DNA of 64,000 bases from Toxonevra muliebris (taxonomy: Eukaryota > Arthropoda > Insecta > Diptera > Pallopteridae), in assembly GCA_963691655.1 (NCBI GenBank), contig OY829328.1, positions 10,680,704-10,744,703 of the forward strand. Reading direction: 5' to 3'. Shown piece by piece: positions 1-12,231 of this stretch. The notes under the pieces were generated by a model that was given only the letters and a program-made list of their open reading frames with translations, was not told the DNA's origin and searched no databases. Both the position numbers and the translations under genes were made by a program. The first letter of the stretch is position 1, and every line of letters starts with the position of its first letter.

Positions 1-1033
1 GTTTACACGCTTTACGAGTTTTACGATTTTACACGTTTTGATGAAGGCCCTTACTAATCTGAAAACGATTTTAGTTATTGCCAACTAATGTTGAATTATG
101 CATACACATTATTCGCGAAAATAACACCTTTCAAATAAATGAATTCATTTAAAGATATTCACACAGTTCTACACGATAAATAAGTTAAAGACTAGACAAT
201 ATCTCAAAAAAAAAAAAGAAAAAAGAAACCGAGACAGTGTCGCACACCTCCACACAAAATCTGCAAATTATTTATCTGCTATATACATATGTAGACGGCT
301 TTAAGATATTCCATAAATAAGAACGTCTGCGTAACTTAAGCTAAAAATATTTAAATTGTAAACAATAATAGTATTTGTTTATTTTTGAACTATCCGACCA
401 CATTTGTCGGGTGTATGGCGTAAAACAATAAACAGAAAATAGTTAAATCAAAATAAAATTCGAACGGACTTTGGTATTTATGTATAATTGCAACAACAAC
501 ACGAACAACCTCTAGTGACGCTAAATTTCAACGTTCAGTTGACTGACCAAATTAAAAATATATCTATGTATGCAATTATAACAACAATAGCCAATAGTAG
601 GTATAAATATTTATAAATTGCGTCATGTATAAAATATTGTTCAATCTCATATGGGTTCAATCACACCCTTTTTTCTAGCTTTAAAGATCAAACGGCGAGA
701 TTTACTATGTGCATATATAAATACGTTTGTATGTGTGCGCATAAGTTTTGAATAAATATCATAGACATATTTAAGTTTCTGTGGGAAGGTATCATTTATA
801 AATATTAACATGAAAGATAGTTGTAAGTAAGGAAGTGAAACATGCTCGTGGTGAGAGTAGAGCCCTTAACTTCTGCCGTGATAGACGAGTCCCCTACTGG
901 CTAGAAGATGCAGTTATTGAACTAAACTTCTTTAAACACTTTCTTTAATAATTGCCCTAGTATTATCCACTCCATCTCTCAACAAAATTTCTATGTCCGA
1001 AAAATATTTAAACGATTGCATATTGAGACTTAC
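1..1033 (-). other. Intron 1 side of the left-hand gene; no exon seen
   Basis: Just below the donor of the minus-strand exon, this stretch is AT-rich with poly-A and poly-T runs and no open frame resembling a protein exon on either strand. It should belong to the first coding intron of the gene whose first coding exon ends at 1034. I see no acceptor followed by a convincing coding frame, so the next exon probably lies beyond the left edge. Confidence 0.5.
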
Positions 1034-1925
1034 CTTCTACACTGCGGACACTAAGCGCTGCCAATGAAATAAGTAATGCCAAAATAATTGACAATGTATT
1101 AAAGCAACGGAGACGAGGAGGACGACGACTGGCATTTTTCTTCACTTCTAATGTGCGACGAGAAGACACTAGCGCTGACGATATTGCAGATATTAACGAT
1201 GATGTTGAATATATTGCGATATTGTTTAGTGCACCACCACTCAAATTCCCAAGGTGTCGCCATCGCCATAGCCATTGGCACAAAATTGTTTGATGGTGAC
1301 GTTGAAGATAAAAATGACGCCTCGAAACGTTTTTGCTATTTATATTACATATCGGCGGTTGTCTTGGTACGTTGTCGTTTGACACTTTATCATAATTTTG
1401 TTGATAGTTTATTTCATCACTGTCAACATCATAGACATCATCATTAACATTACTACTGCCGATATCATTGACGACATCATCATCGACCACATCGACGATG
1501 GTGGCAACATCATCAACTGTTTTATTCTGATACTCATGCATACAGCCATCATTTGTTGCGGTTGTTGTTGTGTTTGTTATTTTGATGTTTTTTAAAAAAT
1601 TTCCAACAATTGTAATAAATAATCTTAGAATTCTTCTAAATGTGAATAGTATATCACTTTTGCTTTTCACTGTTGCTGCTGCTGTTGTCGACATCGTTGT
1701 CGCTTGTTTGCTGCTGCAATTTTTGCTACTACTTCTACAGCATTCTCCAACGTTTTTCTTATGCAGCATTTCCGTTGCAAGCGGAAGTCTTTCGCTAATG
1801 CATCCACCAAATCTGCGTTTGTATTTGTAATTCGATTTGAGAAATGTTAATGTGTCGATATTATTGTGTTTCGTATTCTTGATTATGTTCACCGCATTAT
1901 TGTGAGGGCTTTCACATGAATTCAT
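1034..1925 (-). CDS. First coding exon of an unidentified secreted or membrane protein (partial)
   Basis: An open frame of 297 codons plus one base starts at the ATG at 1925 (an in-frame TAA TAA lies just upstream) and ends at a strong splice donor, GTAAGT, read on the minus strand at 1033-1028. Without splicing the frame would close eight codons later, so the donor is the likely exon end (phase 1). The protein is low in complexity: Asn/Thr/Ser-rich at the N-terminus, a weakly hydrophobic patch near residues 92-112, an Asp/Val-rich acidic run near 133-170, an Arg-rich patch near 255-272, then one strong hydrophobic segment at about 278-292 just before the splice. That segment could be a signal anchor or a late signal peptide, as in fly surface-receptor genes whose leader exon is separated by a huge intron. 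The family is not recognised. Read in the minus direction, a good acceptor ending TTTGCAG at 2025-2031 would make 1926-2024 the 5' UTR part of this exon; that is inference. Confidence 0.6.
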
Positions 1926-2024
1926 ATTTGGTGCTTATTATTTTTTAATTTTATTTTTTATGTTTCTCTTGATATTTTGCTAATTTCAGATACAAATTCG
2001 TTTAAATTTTACTGACATTGAAAT

Positions 2025-3576
2025 CTGCAAAGATAATTAATAATTGAAATTGATTTAGAATCGTTTACCAAGTGATTTGAAGAAATATTTAATTGCAATT
2101 TGTATATCAAATAAGATAATTCAAGAAAATTTAGCTTTTTCCAGTTTGTTTGATTTCGTCTTCGTTAAGTGAATTGGATGCCAAAAGTTGGGTTTTATCA
2201 CGATATTGATGACATTGCTTCCTATATTGCCTCACCATCTTCTGATTGGATTTGCTGTAAACGCAACAGTTTTGGATTAATTCATTCTCTCTTAATGCAA
2301 ACAAATTTATAACAAGGTCGAGAGACGAGCTAATCTCGCCACTTTCAAATTACGCTTATTCTCGTTTAAGTAATAGCAGGATGAGGGAAATAAAAAATAT
2401 ATTCCCTACATTAAGAAAAAACAGTGACATTTACCAAAAATCAAGGATACCTCATAAAAATATGGAAAACAGGAACTTTTGGATTTCGTATATACTCCGC
2501 GTTCTAAGGAGACAAGATTTCGTTCAATTCTAGATTTGGAATACCTGGTCAAAAGAGTTCAGAGTGTTTCAAGAATATTTTCTTCCATGAGTAAATGTTG
2601 TCGCTGTGGCGCGACTTGTAAGTATGTGCACTGCTTTTTCACGCACACTTCCCAAACAAAAATCTGCTATACCCCTGCACATTGGGATTTCCTGTATGGA
2701 GCAGCGGCCAAAAATCGAGGGGAATGGAAAATAAAAAAAATGATAATACGTACATTAAATCTGATTTTATGACCTTTTTAGCCGAAAAAACCGTAAAAAT
2801 ATAGAATTTTTCATGGTTTTGCACCAAAGCGCACCCTAGCGGCCGTTGTTGGCAAAAATAAATTGCAGATTCAGGTTCTTCGTACCCGAAAGCCCCCAGA
2901 AAGATCTTTTGGTGGTAAAAATATTTGCCTTTAAATTAAACTACTCCGACGCAACCATAGACTAAAGCCGCAACTTCAAAATGAAAAAAATTGCTTAATA
3001 TCGCCAACCTGGGAAAATTGAAAAATTACTTTTCCATATACAAGCAAAGCTTTTAGAAAAACTTGGATTCATCAATTCCCCAGCCGACTGCCGTACAGCT
3101 AGTAAAAAAATAATATTTTGTACTGAAAATGCATTTTATGAACTTCAATCCCTTTGCGACAATCCAAATCTTATCCGATTTTTGTAAAACTTCGGGGTAT
3201 TCATTTTTTTGACCATTGTCATCTTTCTAGGGGTGCGTTCAATTTAGTTCTCAACTTCAGTTTTAATAGCCACTCTAGTGTGACACCTCCCAGCAGCAAG
3301 GAGTAGAACTGCTCATGTAAGCGATATGAATGTAAAGTACAATAATTCGATTTAAGGCTCTCGCACATAGAGTCTGTTGTGTGAAGAACGAAGTGAAGGA
3401 GAGAGGCGACACAATGCATATGTTGCCAACGGATATACAATCAAACACATCATACATAAAATTAATCAGCTTATAGCTGTAACATTCTCAATGTACACCA
3501 AAAGTTGAGAGTTGCTCAACTTCTTGCGTTACTTCAACGTATACGTTTAGTATGGGCCACACCCAGAGTTGGGTAG
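2025..3576. other. No gene recognised
   Basis: AT-rich DNA with no recognisable coding exon. Two short open frames around 2479-2827 are on opposite strands of the same DNA and match nothing I know. The candidate minus-strand acceptor of the left-hand gene is at its left edge. Confidence 0.4.
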
Positions 3577-3929
3577 TATTGATTATTTTAGGAATTAAAT
3601 TCCATCCCCATTCCAATTACAAGGAATTGTATTTGGTACTTTAATGTTTTCAATTCCTTAGTAATAGAATTGATAAAACTTTCAATTCCATTACAAGGAA
3701 GTGTAATCGGCAAATAAAATTTTTAAATTCCTAGGTAATGGAATTGAAAAAATTTTCGATTCCATTACAAGGAATTGTATTTTGTAATTAAAAATATATG
3801 AATTCCTTAAAGGAATTGAAAATGTAATTGAATAGAAAGGAATTTAATATTTAAGTGTACATAATCAATTACTTACTTGGAATTAAATTCCAATTGAGTT
3901 GGAATGATTCCTAAAAAGTAATTGATTCT
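3577..3929. repeat. GGAATT-rich block: about 75-bp tandem repeat with inverted ends
   Basis: The block is built from AATTCC/GGAATT words. The motif TTCCATTACAAGG or a close variant recurs near 3611, 3686 and 3760, a period of about 75 bp. The outer ends are inverted relatives of each other: TTGATTATTTTAGGAATTA at the left and CCTAAAAAGTAATTGATTC at 3910-3928 on the right. The whole is best read as a small non-autonomous element or satellite-like block with internal tandem repeats. It has no coding capacity. Confidence 0.7.
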
Positions 3930-3935
3930 CTTTTA

Positions 3936-6900
3936 GTTCAATTCAATAATTTTTGCAAATTTCTTCCAAATTTGGCAGTTCACATTTCTAATTGATTATT
4001 AAAATTAATAGGCTTTGAATAAACAATGATGCCAGAAGAATGTCAAAAAGTCCATAGAACTAGCAGAACCCGGGTTTCGAAACGATCGTCTGATTTGCTA
4101 GTTTTATGAACTTTTTGAAATGCTTCTATCATTCAAAAATATTTTGATATATATGTAATTAATTGCAGACTGAAAGCCAATCTAAATTTTTTTTAGATTC
4201 TTTCGCTTATTAAATTCATCAAGTCAAGTGCTTTATCGTACGACAATTTCACACTTTTAGATGTGTTACTCTTCTTCTAACTATTAAATAACTCAACTTT
4301 ATTATAGAAGAAATAAAACAAATAATATATAAGTATATAAATGGTTAAACCGAATCATAACAAGTGCGTTAAAAATAGCCTTACCACACCGTTTTTACGA
4401 CATGCCGCTTTAATGCAACGCTATATAGCAGCAGCAGCATTGGTGGAATGTTTGTGTTCAGGCCATGAAAGAACGAACAACTGCAACCACAGCTAAACAA
4501 TACCAATGCGTTCGTCTGCTCATTGCAATGACATAAAATGTCGCAACGATGATGATTTTAAAGCAATAATTTTCAATATACTACACGTTCACATGCAAGC
4601 AACCATTCCGCGGAAGACACGGAGCAGCCTGCCATAGTACAGCTTGGCTCAGGTTCAGGTTCCAGGCATGACTGTTGCTGGCTACAGGTACATTACGTTA
4701 TCGTCCTCAGTAGGTCGTTAATTGTTTACGAGGAAATGTGTAAAAGTGTATTTTTACTTCATTATCAACAGTGGATGAATGCAATGTAGAATGTGGAAAA
4801 GTTTGTTGTTGTCGAACAGACCAGAACACGCGTATAATCAACCAAGTAACCAGACAGCCAGCTAGCGAAATGACTGGACAAACAAACAAAGACTGGTTGG
4901 ACATCATCAACATAATCATCATCATCAACGCCATTAAGTTTTCTTTCTGGCTTTGGCTTTAGTTTTGCCCACTCATTTCGGGTTAAAAATTTCTTGCGTT
5001 GGCGCGAAAAATGCGCGATACTGATGACGTTGTTGTTATTATTATTATTATTATTGTTTTTGTTGTGGTTGTTGTTGTTATTGCTGCTGCTATGGTATTT
5101 ATACACAATCTCACATGTGCTTGCAGTAGCATGGAGACTGACTAGCTGAGCTGTTTTACTTATATACATACATACATACATATGAATGTATGTTTAACTA
5201 TAATTCTGACTGGCTGGCAGGCTGGGCTGACTGGATTTTTAACCGGTAGCCGGTTTCATTTTTGCTTTTATTCTTTTAAAACGATTTAAATGAATGTTGT
5301 TATTGCTGTTGTTGTCGATGGTGAAGTGGAGACATATGGAATTGCCAAGTTTTCATTTTTACGCTTATAATTGCAACAACAAAAATCACACATACACACA
5401 CATACAATTACATATGTATATCATCGTTTTCTTATGAATTTTTTATTACCATTAATTGAAGGAAAGGTATTTGGCTGAATTTATTTTTATAAAGAATTTT
5501 TCCATTGCTGATAGCTAGACACACAATAAAGATGCATTCATATTCTATTTAAAGAAAGAAGAAAGCAAAAACAAAAAAGGAAAGAAAATCTCAAGGACGT
5601 TAAAGAAAATCATATTTGTACATTTGTTACATATCCTCTACATATCGCAACATGCCAGAATCAACTTGAGTCACGTTTCATTACAATTTTCAGCATTGAG
5701 CAGAACGTAGAAGCGAAGCGTATAGTAGAGTAGAAAATAAAAGAACTGAACAGAGCCGAACAGTATAAAGAAGTACAACTTTGGCAACATCTTCAAAACA
5801 ACAATTGTTGCATGTGTCGTCTGGGACGATGTCTGTGTACGTTCGTGTATGTTATGCTCATGCACGTCCTCGTTGCTTTTAAACATAAAAGTCTTCAAAT
5901 GTCACATCTGTTATGCCGTGCCTTGTTGTGATTTGATGCGATTACATTTTTACTTACTAGCAGTGTTTACATACATTCATACACACAAATGCATTTGTGT
6001 TACATGTATATTATTCGTTGTTGTTGTTGTTGTTATATCGATGTTAGCAACAGGTTCTTACATTTGTACTTAAGCTACTCTCCTTGCCTCAGTGCAGGCT
6101 GGTACTTTTGTTTAATTGTTCTTGTCGTCGTTGTCAATTCATTGTTCGTTATGAGTCAATCTCTTGATACTTGGTTTTGCCATCCTTGCATTGAATGAAG
6201 CTAATTTTAACAGAAAAAAAAAATATTTTTATGTTTTTATTTACCACTTGTACAAGTGTCCTTGTCATTCAAGTATAATGCATTGCAGGCTAAAGGAAAA
6301 ATTGCAATCATGTGTTGAGGCTTCAACATTGTATGATGCATAGTGCTACTAGTTCTTGTTGAGTAGCATAAAAAAGGCAAAAGGTCATGCATTTTGCTCA
6401 TTCGTTATAATAGTTAAATCTTTTAGTTACAAGTATTAAAAGTTAAATGAAAATGTTGAAGACAGATATTTATGGGTAATGATCTTTCTTCTGCTTTTAA
6501 TTGAGAACGTCGAAGTCAAAGTGCTTCAAAGCCGATGCTGCAAATTATATAAATCATAGCTAATGTTCAGGAACTAGTAATGACTAAAAGAATAGTCCGG
6601 CAAAAATCATATTCTCATTCTACGGCTATCCAGGTAGTGGTTTTCAATTAATTTAACGTTACTGAATTCAAATCGAGTCCTAAAAATAGAACATTAGACA
6701 GAAACAAAAAAAGGGATTACTCCGGAAAAAAATATGTATAAAAATTTAGGAAACCGGGCGTTTTAAAAAAATTTGACCCCATTTTGAGCTATTTCTCGTA
6801 TCCCAAAAATATCTCTTTATGCTTTATGTGATCAGTTTTGTGAGTCACTGTATATGTGAAGTAGATAAAAAAATTAATGAACTTCCACTCTCAATGGGAG

Positions 6901-8126
6901 GGGCTTAAAACACAAAAACTCTCCTTGCTGGCAGGCTTGCTTTACAGTCATTCATTCCATTCATGGTATTTTGCTCCATTAGACTCACTAGCTGAAAATA
7001 AACTTGGGATGACTGACATTTAAAGTCTTGAATAAAATTATTTTATTATTTCCGGGAGCATTTGATAGTACAATTAGACGAACAACAAATGAGTGAGGTT
7101 AATTTCGAAGAGATTATAGCTGCGTTTTATAACTAGCAGCGATAACACGTATAATTATTGCTGGTATGTACACTTAACAAGTAGTTTAGCTACATCAAAT
7201 TCTATTGTGAACTACTATTAGTGAAAGACAGTTTGCAAAAAAAAACAAAAAAGGAAATGATTCGAATTGGCTGCCAGTGAAAATAAGTTAAAGTCATCGT
7301 TAAATGTTCTTATAATGGGTGAAAACTAAAGATAACTAGAATTCATTATAATGTTTCACCTCTAGCTGCTGAGCAGTTTCATTGTGAATAACAATATAAC
7401 GAAGAAGAAACTTAACGACTTGGCCGTTTTATTCGAACATGTTAAACTAGCAGGCGAATAAAACACCGCTTATGCTGGGAAACATGCAACACTTGCTCAA
7501 TCTCCTTTGACTATATTTTCTATGCAAAACCCAACTTTACGAAGGCTTCTGAATTTGTAAGATTAATCTAATAAATTTCTTTAAAATCTAAAAGCCTTAA
7601 CTAAAACAGAAACTCTTAATCTACAATATTCATGCTGTGCATATAAATTATTTAAAATGTAAATAACGCAAAAAATTCCGAGACTTTCAAATATACAATT
7701 TTGTTGTTTATTTAGAGTAATGCATCGTGCCAGACATTTTGGTTCCTCCCACACTTATTTATTTATATTATTGCTTAAATTTTAAAATATTTTTCAATTA
7801 TCATTTGATACTTTATTTTTGTGCTGATAATTATGTTATAATTGATAAGCAAAATAAAACTTATTTGCTTATTTATTTAGTTGTGCTGTTTTTTGCCAGT
7901 TATTTCTAGACTTTGTGACTGCGCTGCACAACTACAAAACAAATTGAAAAACAAACAACTCAAATAACAAATAAGTGCATCTTGTAAATACTGAAAATGT
8001 TTACATTTAATTACGCCGTGAACGCTATGATATTTTCCTAAGCAATTTCTTCATAATCGTTACCATGGCGATATGATTATGTTAAAAGATGAAGAACAAT
8101 TGAGGGTTCGCAGGCTATGGCATATA
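3936..8126. other. Gene-free stretch with simple repeats
   Basis: No coding exon recognised. The open frames here come from simple sequence such as ATT/GTT and CAA runs. A CA/CAA-rich belt on the minus strand (about 4900-6150) resembles fly 5' UTR or upstream regulatory DNA of a minus-strand gene, which would suit the left-hand gene, but no exon can be drawn. Confidence 0.4.
5032..5090. repeat. (ATT)n/(GTT)n microsatellite
   Basis: A run of ATT trinucleotides is followed by GTT and GCT trinucleotides. It makes a spurious poly-Asn frame on the minus strand. Confidence 0.85.
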
Positions 8127-8376
8127 TCTGTGGCAATAAGGAATAACAGCTAAACTCAAAAGTCGAATAAAAACCTGCTGCGTATTTTATATTATAAACC
8201 CCAAAATGTTGAAAGTTTTTGAAAATTTTTTGCAATTTGCAGTCTCCACAGTTTTTTATTAATTAAACTCCATTAATTATTTAAGAACTTTCAATATTTT
8301 GGGTTTTATAATGAAAAATACGCAACAGGTTTTTAGTCGACTTTTGAGTTTAGCTGTTATTCCTTATTGCCACAGA
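8127..8376. mobile_element. Foldback MITE with arms of about 95 bp
   Basis: The left arm begins TCTGTGGCAATAAGGAATAA and the right arm, read in reverse complement from 8376, begins with the same 20 bases. The arms stay nearly identical through the AACAGCTAAACTC and AAAGTCGA motifs and the TGCGTATTTT motif to a short AT-rich centre around 8225-8280. The element is 250 bp and would fold into one long hairpin. It has no open frame. Its right end touches the start of a separate dispersed repeat at 8377. The superfamily is not known. Confidence 0.88.
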
Positions 8377-9219
8377 CAGGGACGTAGCCAGAAATTTTTT
8401 TCGGGGTGGGTTTTCATTCGAAGAAAATATTCATAAATAATTTTTATCAAACTGATTTTTAAATTAAATCAATGATACGTTTGATGGACCCTATAAAATT
8501 AAAATTTTAGGAAAAATTTTCCGATTTTTTTTAAGCTTAACCTCAAAAAAATGGCCAAAAGTGACAAAAAATTCCCAGAATAATCAAATTAAATTTTTTC
8601 AAATAAATATTATTCAATGTGCATTCTAGTGCATTTTCTTTCATCGTGAGGAACATAATTTCATTAACTCATTGACTTCCCACTTCTGATGATGTACCCA
8701 ACCTCAAAAAACTTACCAAAAATAGTAGAGGTACATTTTTTTCAAATGATCATCTTTGGGAATTTGAGCCATTATCAATGATAAGGAACCCGGATGAGGT
8801 TGGCTTATATTCCCTAAATTCGTGAAGTCACAGCATTGAAAGAGATTTTTCTAGTTATGGTGCTCTGAGCAATAATGCGTTAAAAAAATTAATTAATTAA
8901 GATGGGTTTTGCTAATAAGATGGAGATTTTGCGAAAGAATTTTTCACATTGAACACGAATCTGAGGCCAAAAACTTCCCATCACGTCACGTTTTAGGAAA
9001 AAAATGGGGTTCAAGCAAGTCTTATTTTACAAGGATCCGATAATTTTTTCTATTTTTATTAATTTTTAAACTTTTCAAACTGATTCAGGTCGAATCCTAA
9101 AATCAAAAACAGTTACTAACCCAGAAAAACTATGAATGCAGGAGTGCTCAGTATCACCTTCTCTTTTTGAACCCGTAGTCAAACCTCATGTCGAAAACAA
9201 ATCGGATTTGATCGCTTAG
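8377..9219 (+). repeat. Dispersed repeat, copy A (inverted partner at 53331-54146)
   Basis: The stretch begins CAGGGACGTAGCCAGAAATT and runs in parallel with the reverse complement of 53331-54146, including landmarks such as TCGAAGAAAATATTCATAAA, CAATGTGCATTCTAGTGCAT and CCTCATGTCGAAAACAAATC. Homology stops at about GATCGCT. No frame survives on either strand. The CAGGG start would suit a hAT-type terminus, but no matching inverted end is seen, so the class is open. Confidence 0.8.
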
Positions 9220-9387
9220 TGTAACTAAGATTTCAAATTTATTTTTTATATTTGACTTTTTAGATAAAAAAAAAACCGATGGAAGTAAAAAATATCGCTA
9301 AATAGATTTTATTTTGACTTTTTTTTTTTCCATCTATTGGCAATTAATCTAATTTCGGCGGGGGGGGGGGGTCAGAAAATATATTAC

Positions 9388-9986
9388 TTTTACGCTGAAT
9401 AAAAACGTTTCTGAGGAACGTTTTCTGCAAAATATTAACAATTTTATGATGAACGAAAATTCGTTTACGATAAAATTAAGGCAATTTTCTTTTCTGGCAA
9501 ATGAAAAAAAACGTTTGTGCTAAACGAAAGTCCACAACTCTCTTCTCTTTTTATTTTCGTTTTCCTCTCATCTCGCTCTCGTCGCAAAAATAACAACAAA
9601 TCAACACAACATAACGAGAAGTATCATTTGTCAACGCGTTATTGAAGAATTTTAATTGTGAATTGAAATTATTTCATCACATTTCTTTTTGTCTATAAAA
9701 AAGTGCGTAATGTTTCTAGCTTTTGTTTTTGCATTCCTTTTTATATTTTTCAGGGAAATATTGCATTATATTGCAAACGTTTTTAGTTCATCGTAAAAGA
9801 ATTGAACCGTTTTTCGGTTATTGTGAAAGAATTGAACCGTTTATGATGAATAAAACTTTGTTCATGGCAACCGAATACAGTCGTTTATGATAAATAAATG
9901 TTCGTTCATCATGAAAACATTCCATGAACGAAGTTTGTTTAGTGAAAATTTCGTTTCAGAGAAACGAATTTTTTTTTTGCGTGTAT
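9388..9986. mobile_element. Non-autonomous TIR element of about 600 bp
   Basis: The left end reads TTTACGCTGAATAAAAACG and then CGTTTCTGAGGAACG. The right end in reverse complement reads TACACGCAAAAAAAAATTCG and then CGTTTCTCTGAAACG. The inner part of each end is itself a small palindrome (CGTTTC..GAAACG). Several AACGAA/TTCGTT words recur inside. There is no transposase. A stretch of eleven Gs sits just to the left at about 9360-9370. Confidence 0.6.
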
Positions 9987-10023
9987 AAACAAACTTTCAA
10001 TGTTTTCCTTGTTATGGTCTCTA

Positions 10024-10660
10024 AGATTTCACACATTTCCTTTATATGGGAGATGTTACACCCACTTTCTCTAACCCATACTTTTTTCTTTCAGCATCCC
10101 ACTAGCAACCATAGTTCTCGTGGCAGCTAGCAATAACACTGGAATACAGCAAAAATATAAAATGAACCAAAGTATGTTTTTTGAACTAATTCGAGATCGC
10201 TGAATACGATAACATATTTGCTATGGTTAAGTTTTCGAGATAAGACAAAATGAAGATTTTTTATGTTACAGGTTAACTTACACGCTAATATCTCAATAAT
10301 ATCCCTTTCATATACATATTTCTATTGTTTTACTATAAAACTATCCTAAACAAAACTACTACCCTAGTTTCGTTATATATCTAAATAATTCGTTTGAACG
10401 GTAAGTGTCACTCCCACTTCCACTTGTAGTCGTACCACAAATGGTTCTTCAGATATTCCATAATTAAATCTCAGGTTATATAGGAGGTACCACACCCCCT
10501 TTTCTAACCCCATCCACATTTTTCCGGTAGTATGATATTGTCAATGGACGTCCTTAAACGAAATTTCAGTACTGTACCGTAGATGGTTTCAGATATACTT
10601 ATACCCAAAAAAGCATGTTCTATAGTTTGTTTGGGAGGTGCCACACCCACTTGTAATTTT
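10024..10660 (+). repeat. Dispersed repeat with three GCCACACCCAC-type modules
   Basis: Modules of the type TATGGGAGATGTTACACCCA, ATAGGAGGTACCACACCCCC and TTGGGAGGTGCCACACCCAC appear near 10046, 10479 and 10630. They are interspersed with a segment about a pyrimidine-poor AAATTTCAGTACTGTACC motif and TTTCAGATAT. Related sequence lies in the opposite orientation at 36680-37190. It has no coding capacity. This looks like an old, many-copy intergenic repeat of flies. Confidence 0.6.
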
Positions 10661-12231
10661 GAGCTCAGACTATTCCTATCTTATGACCAAAGACATAATG
10701 TATCATTATACAAATTTTTGTGTCAATCTATGCTGTGATTTTGGTGTTATTTCTAGGCATAACATTTTCATTTTTATATATATATAGAGAAGAAATAAAA
10801 ATTTCACTTCAATTGTTCTCTATTAAAATTAAAATATTGCAGGCATTCTGGACCCATGTCTTGGGTTTAAAAAATGAGTCACAAAATTGTGCGCTGAATT
10901 TTTGGTGCATCACAAAAACAACTGCAAGAACAACAAATGCAAATGCATTTTTGGAATGCCTGACGCAAATTGTCGTCGCCATGATCAACTAAAACAAACA
11001 AATAAACAACAACAAAAATGCAATTCTCCACCAAAAATTCCACTCTCAAAAAGCTAGAGCGTTTGTTGTTTTTTGTTTTTTTTTTTGTTGGATTTGGAAA
11101 TTATTTATTTTTTGTTATTATTGCAACAAAATCAAAAAGAAAATCAAACCGTTTCTCAGTTCTCCACTACAAGCTTCTGTCTCTGTTTGCAAAATACTTC
11201 AACTTTTTGGTTGCAAGGCAAACCAACAATACCAAAATAAAAGGAATAAACTTAAAAAAAATATCTAGACAACAAAAACAACCATGCACAAAATATCTTA
11301 AAATTTCTTTAGCAGAAGTGGTTGTTTTTGTTGTTTTGTTACGAGACTACGAGAGTTTCTTGTGATTACTTACACTCATACATATATTTCTTGAGGAATA
11401 CCTGTTCTCTGTTCTCCCGGCACACTCATACTCGAGGTACGTGTCTGTATGCACGAGTGTTGTTTGGTACTTTATGCCAATGTGCTGAATAAACTTTTTT
11501 TTCTTCATGTTATTGTTGTTGTTATTATTATTGTTCTGGTAGTGCAATAACAGCAACAAGTGCATTTTTAGAATTGCATTCAAACGAAAATTTATAAATT
11601 AAGAAGAAATTTTTCCGCAAAAAATTATTTTATTTTAAATTTTTACTAAAACTTTTTATATTTTTTGGGTCGGTACACGTTTCCCTTAAATATATTTTTG
11701 CGTGGGAGGTTAACTGGCCTGTAGAGTACTAAACTGAATTCTAGAAACCAGAACTGGGTTTTAAGAGGTTTTGTTTTGAATTTGAATATCTGATTTAAAA
11801 AGAAGTGTATACATAATCATATTAAAAAGTTTTGCCTCAATAATATTTTTGGATACTGAAAGTATTTCTGCAAATATTCTGGAGATGAAGACACTAACCA
11901 CTACGTCGCAGCGATCACTATGTTATCCAATACTTTTAGAGGGGTAAGAAATTGGAACTGCTGTGGGACTGTATACGAAGACACTGGCAATTAGCAATTT
12001 TACAAGTATAGACTTCTGCTAAATTGAACTGAAAGGATTGTCTAATGACCTGAAAAAATCAGAGATAACAATTCAGATAATCTCTAAGCTCGAGAATGAT
12101 TACTTCTAGCCACAGCCAATTGCCCTCCTTCAAGCTGCTTTATATTCCCCGTTTGATTGTGGCGACATAAAATTATTGTATATACACATACATGGCTTAC
12201 ATAATATACCACCAATAACTCACATTTACAA
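10661..12231. other. No gene recognised
   Basis: AT-rich DNA with CAA/CAACAA runs around 10920-11020 and (GTT)n/(ATT)n around 11505-11545. Short frames here are made of simple sequence. No splice-bounded exon is convincing. Confidence 0.4.

Noticed and set aside
4707..5181. Minus-strand frame with a poly-Asn tract
   Set aside because: The frame is carried by the ATT/GTT microsatellite and continues only as low-complexity sequence, with no splice signals fitted to it.
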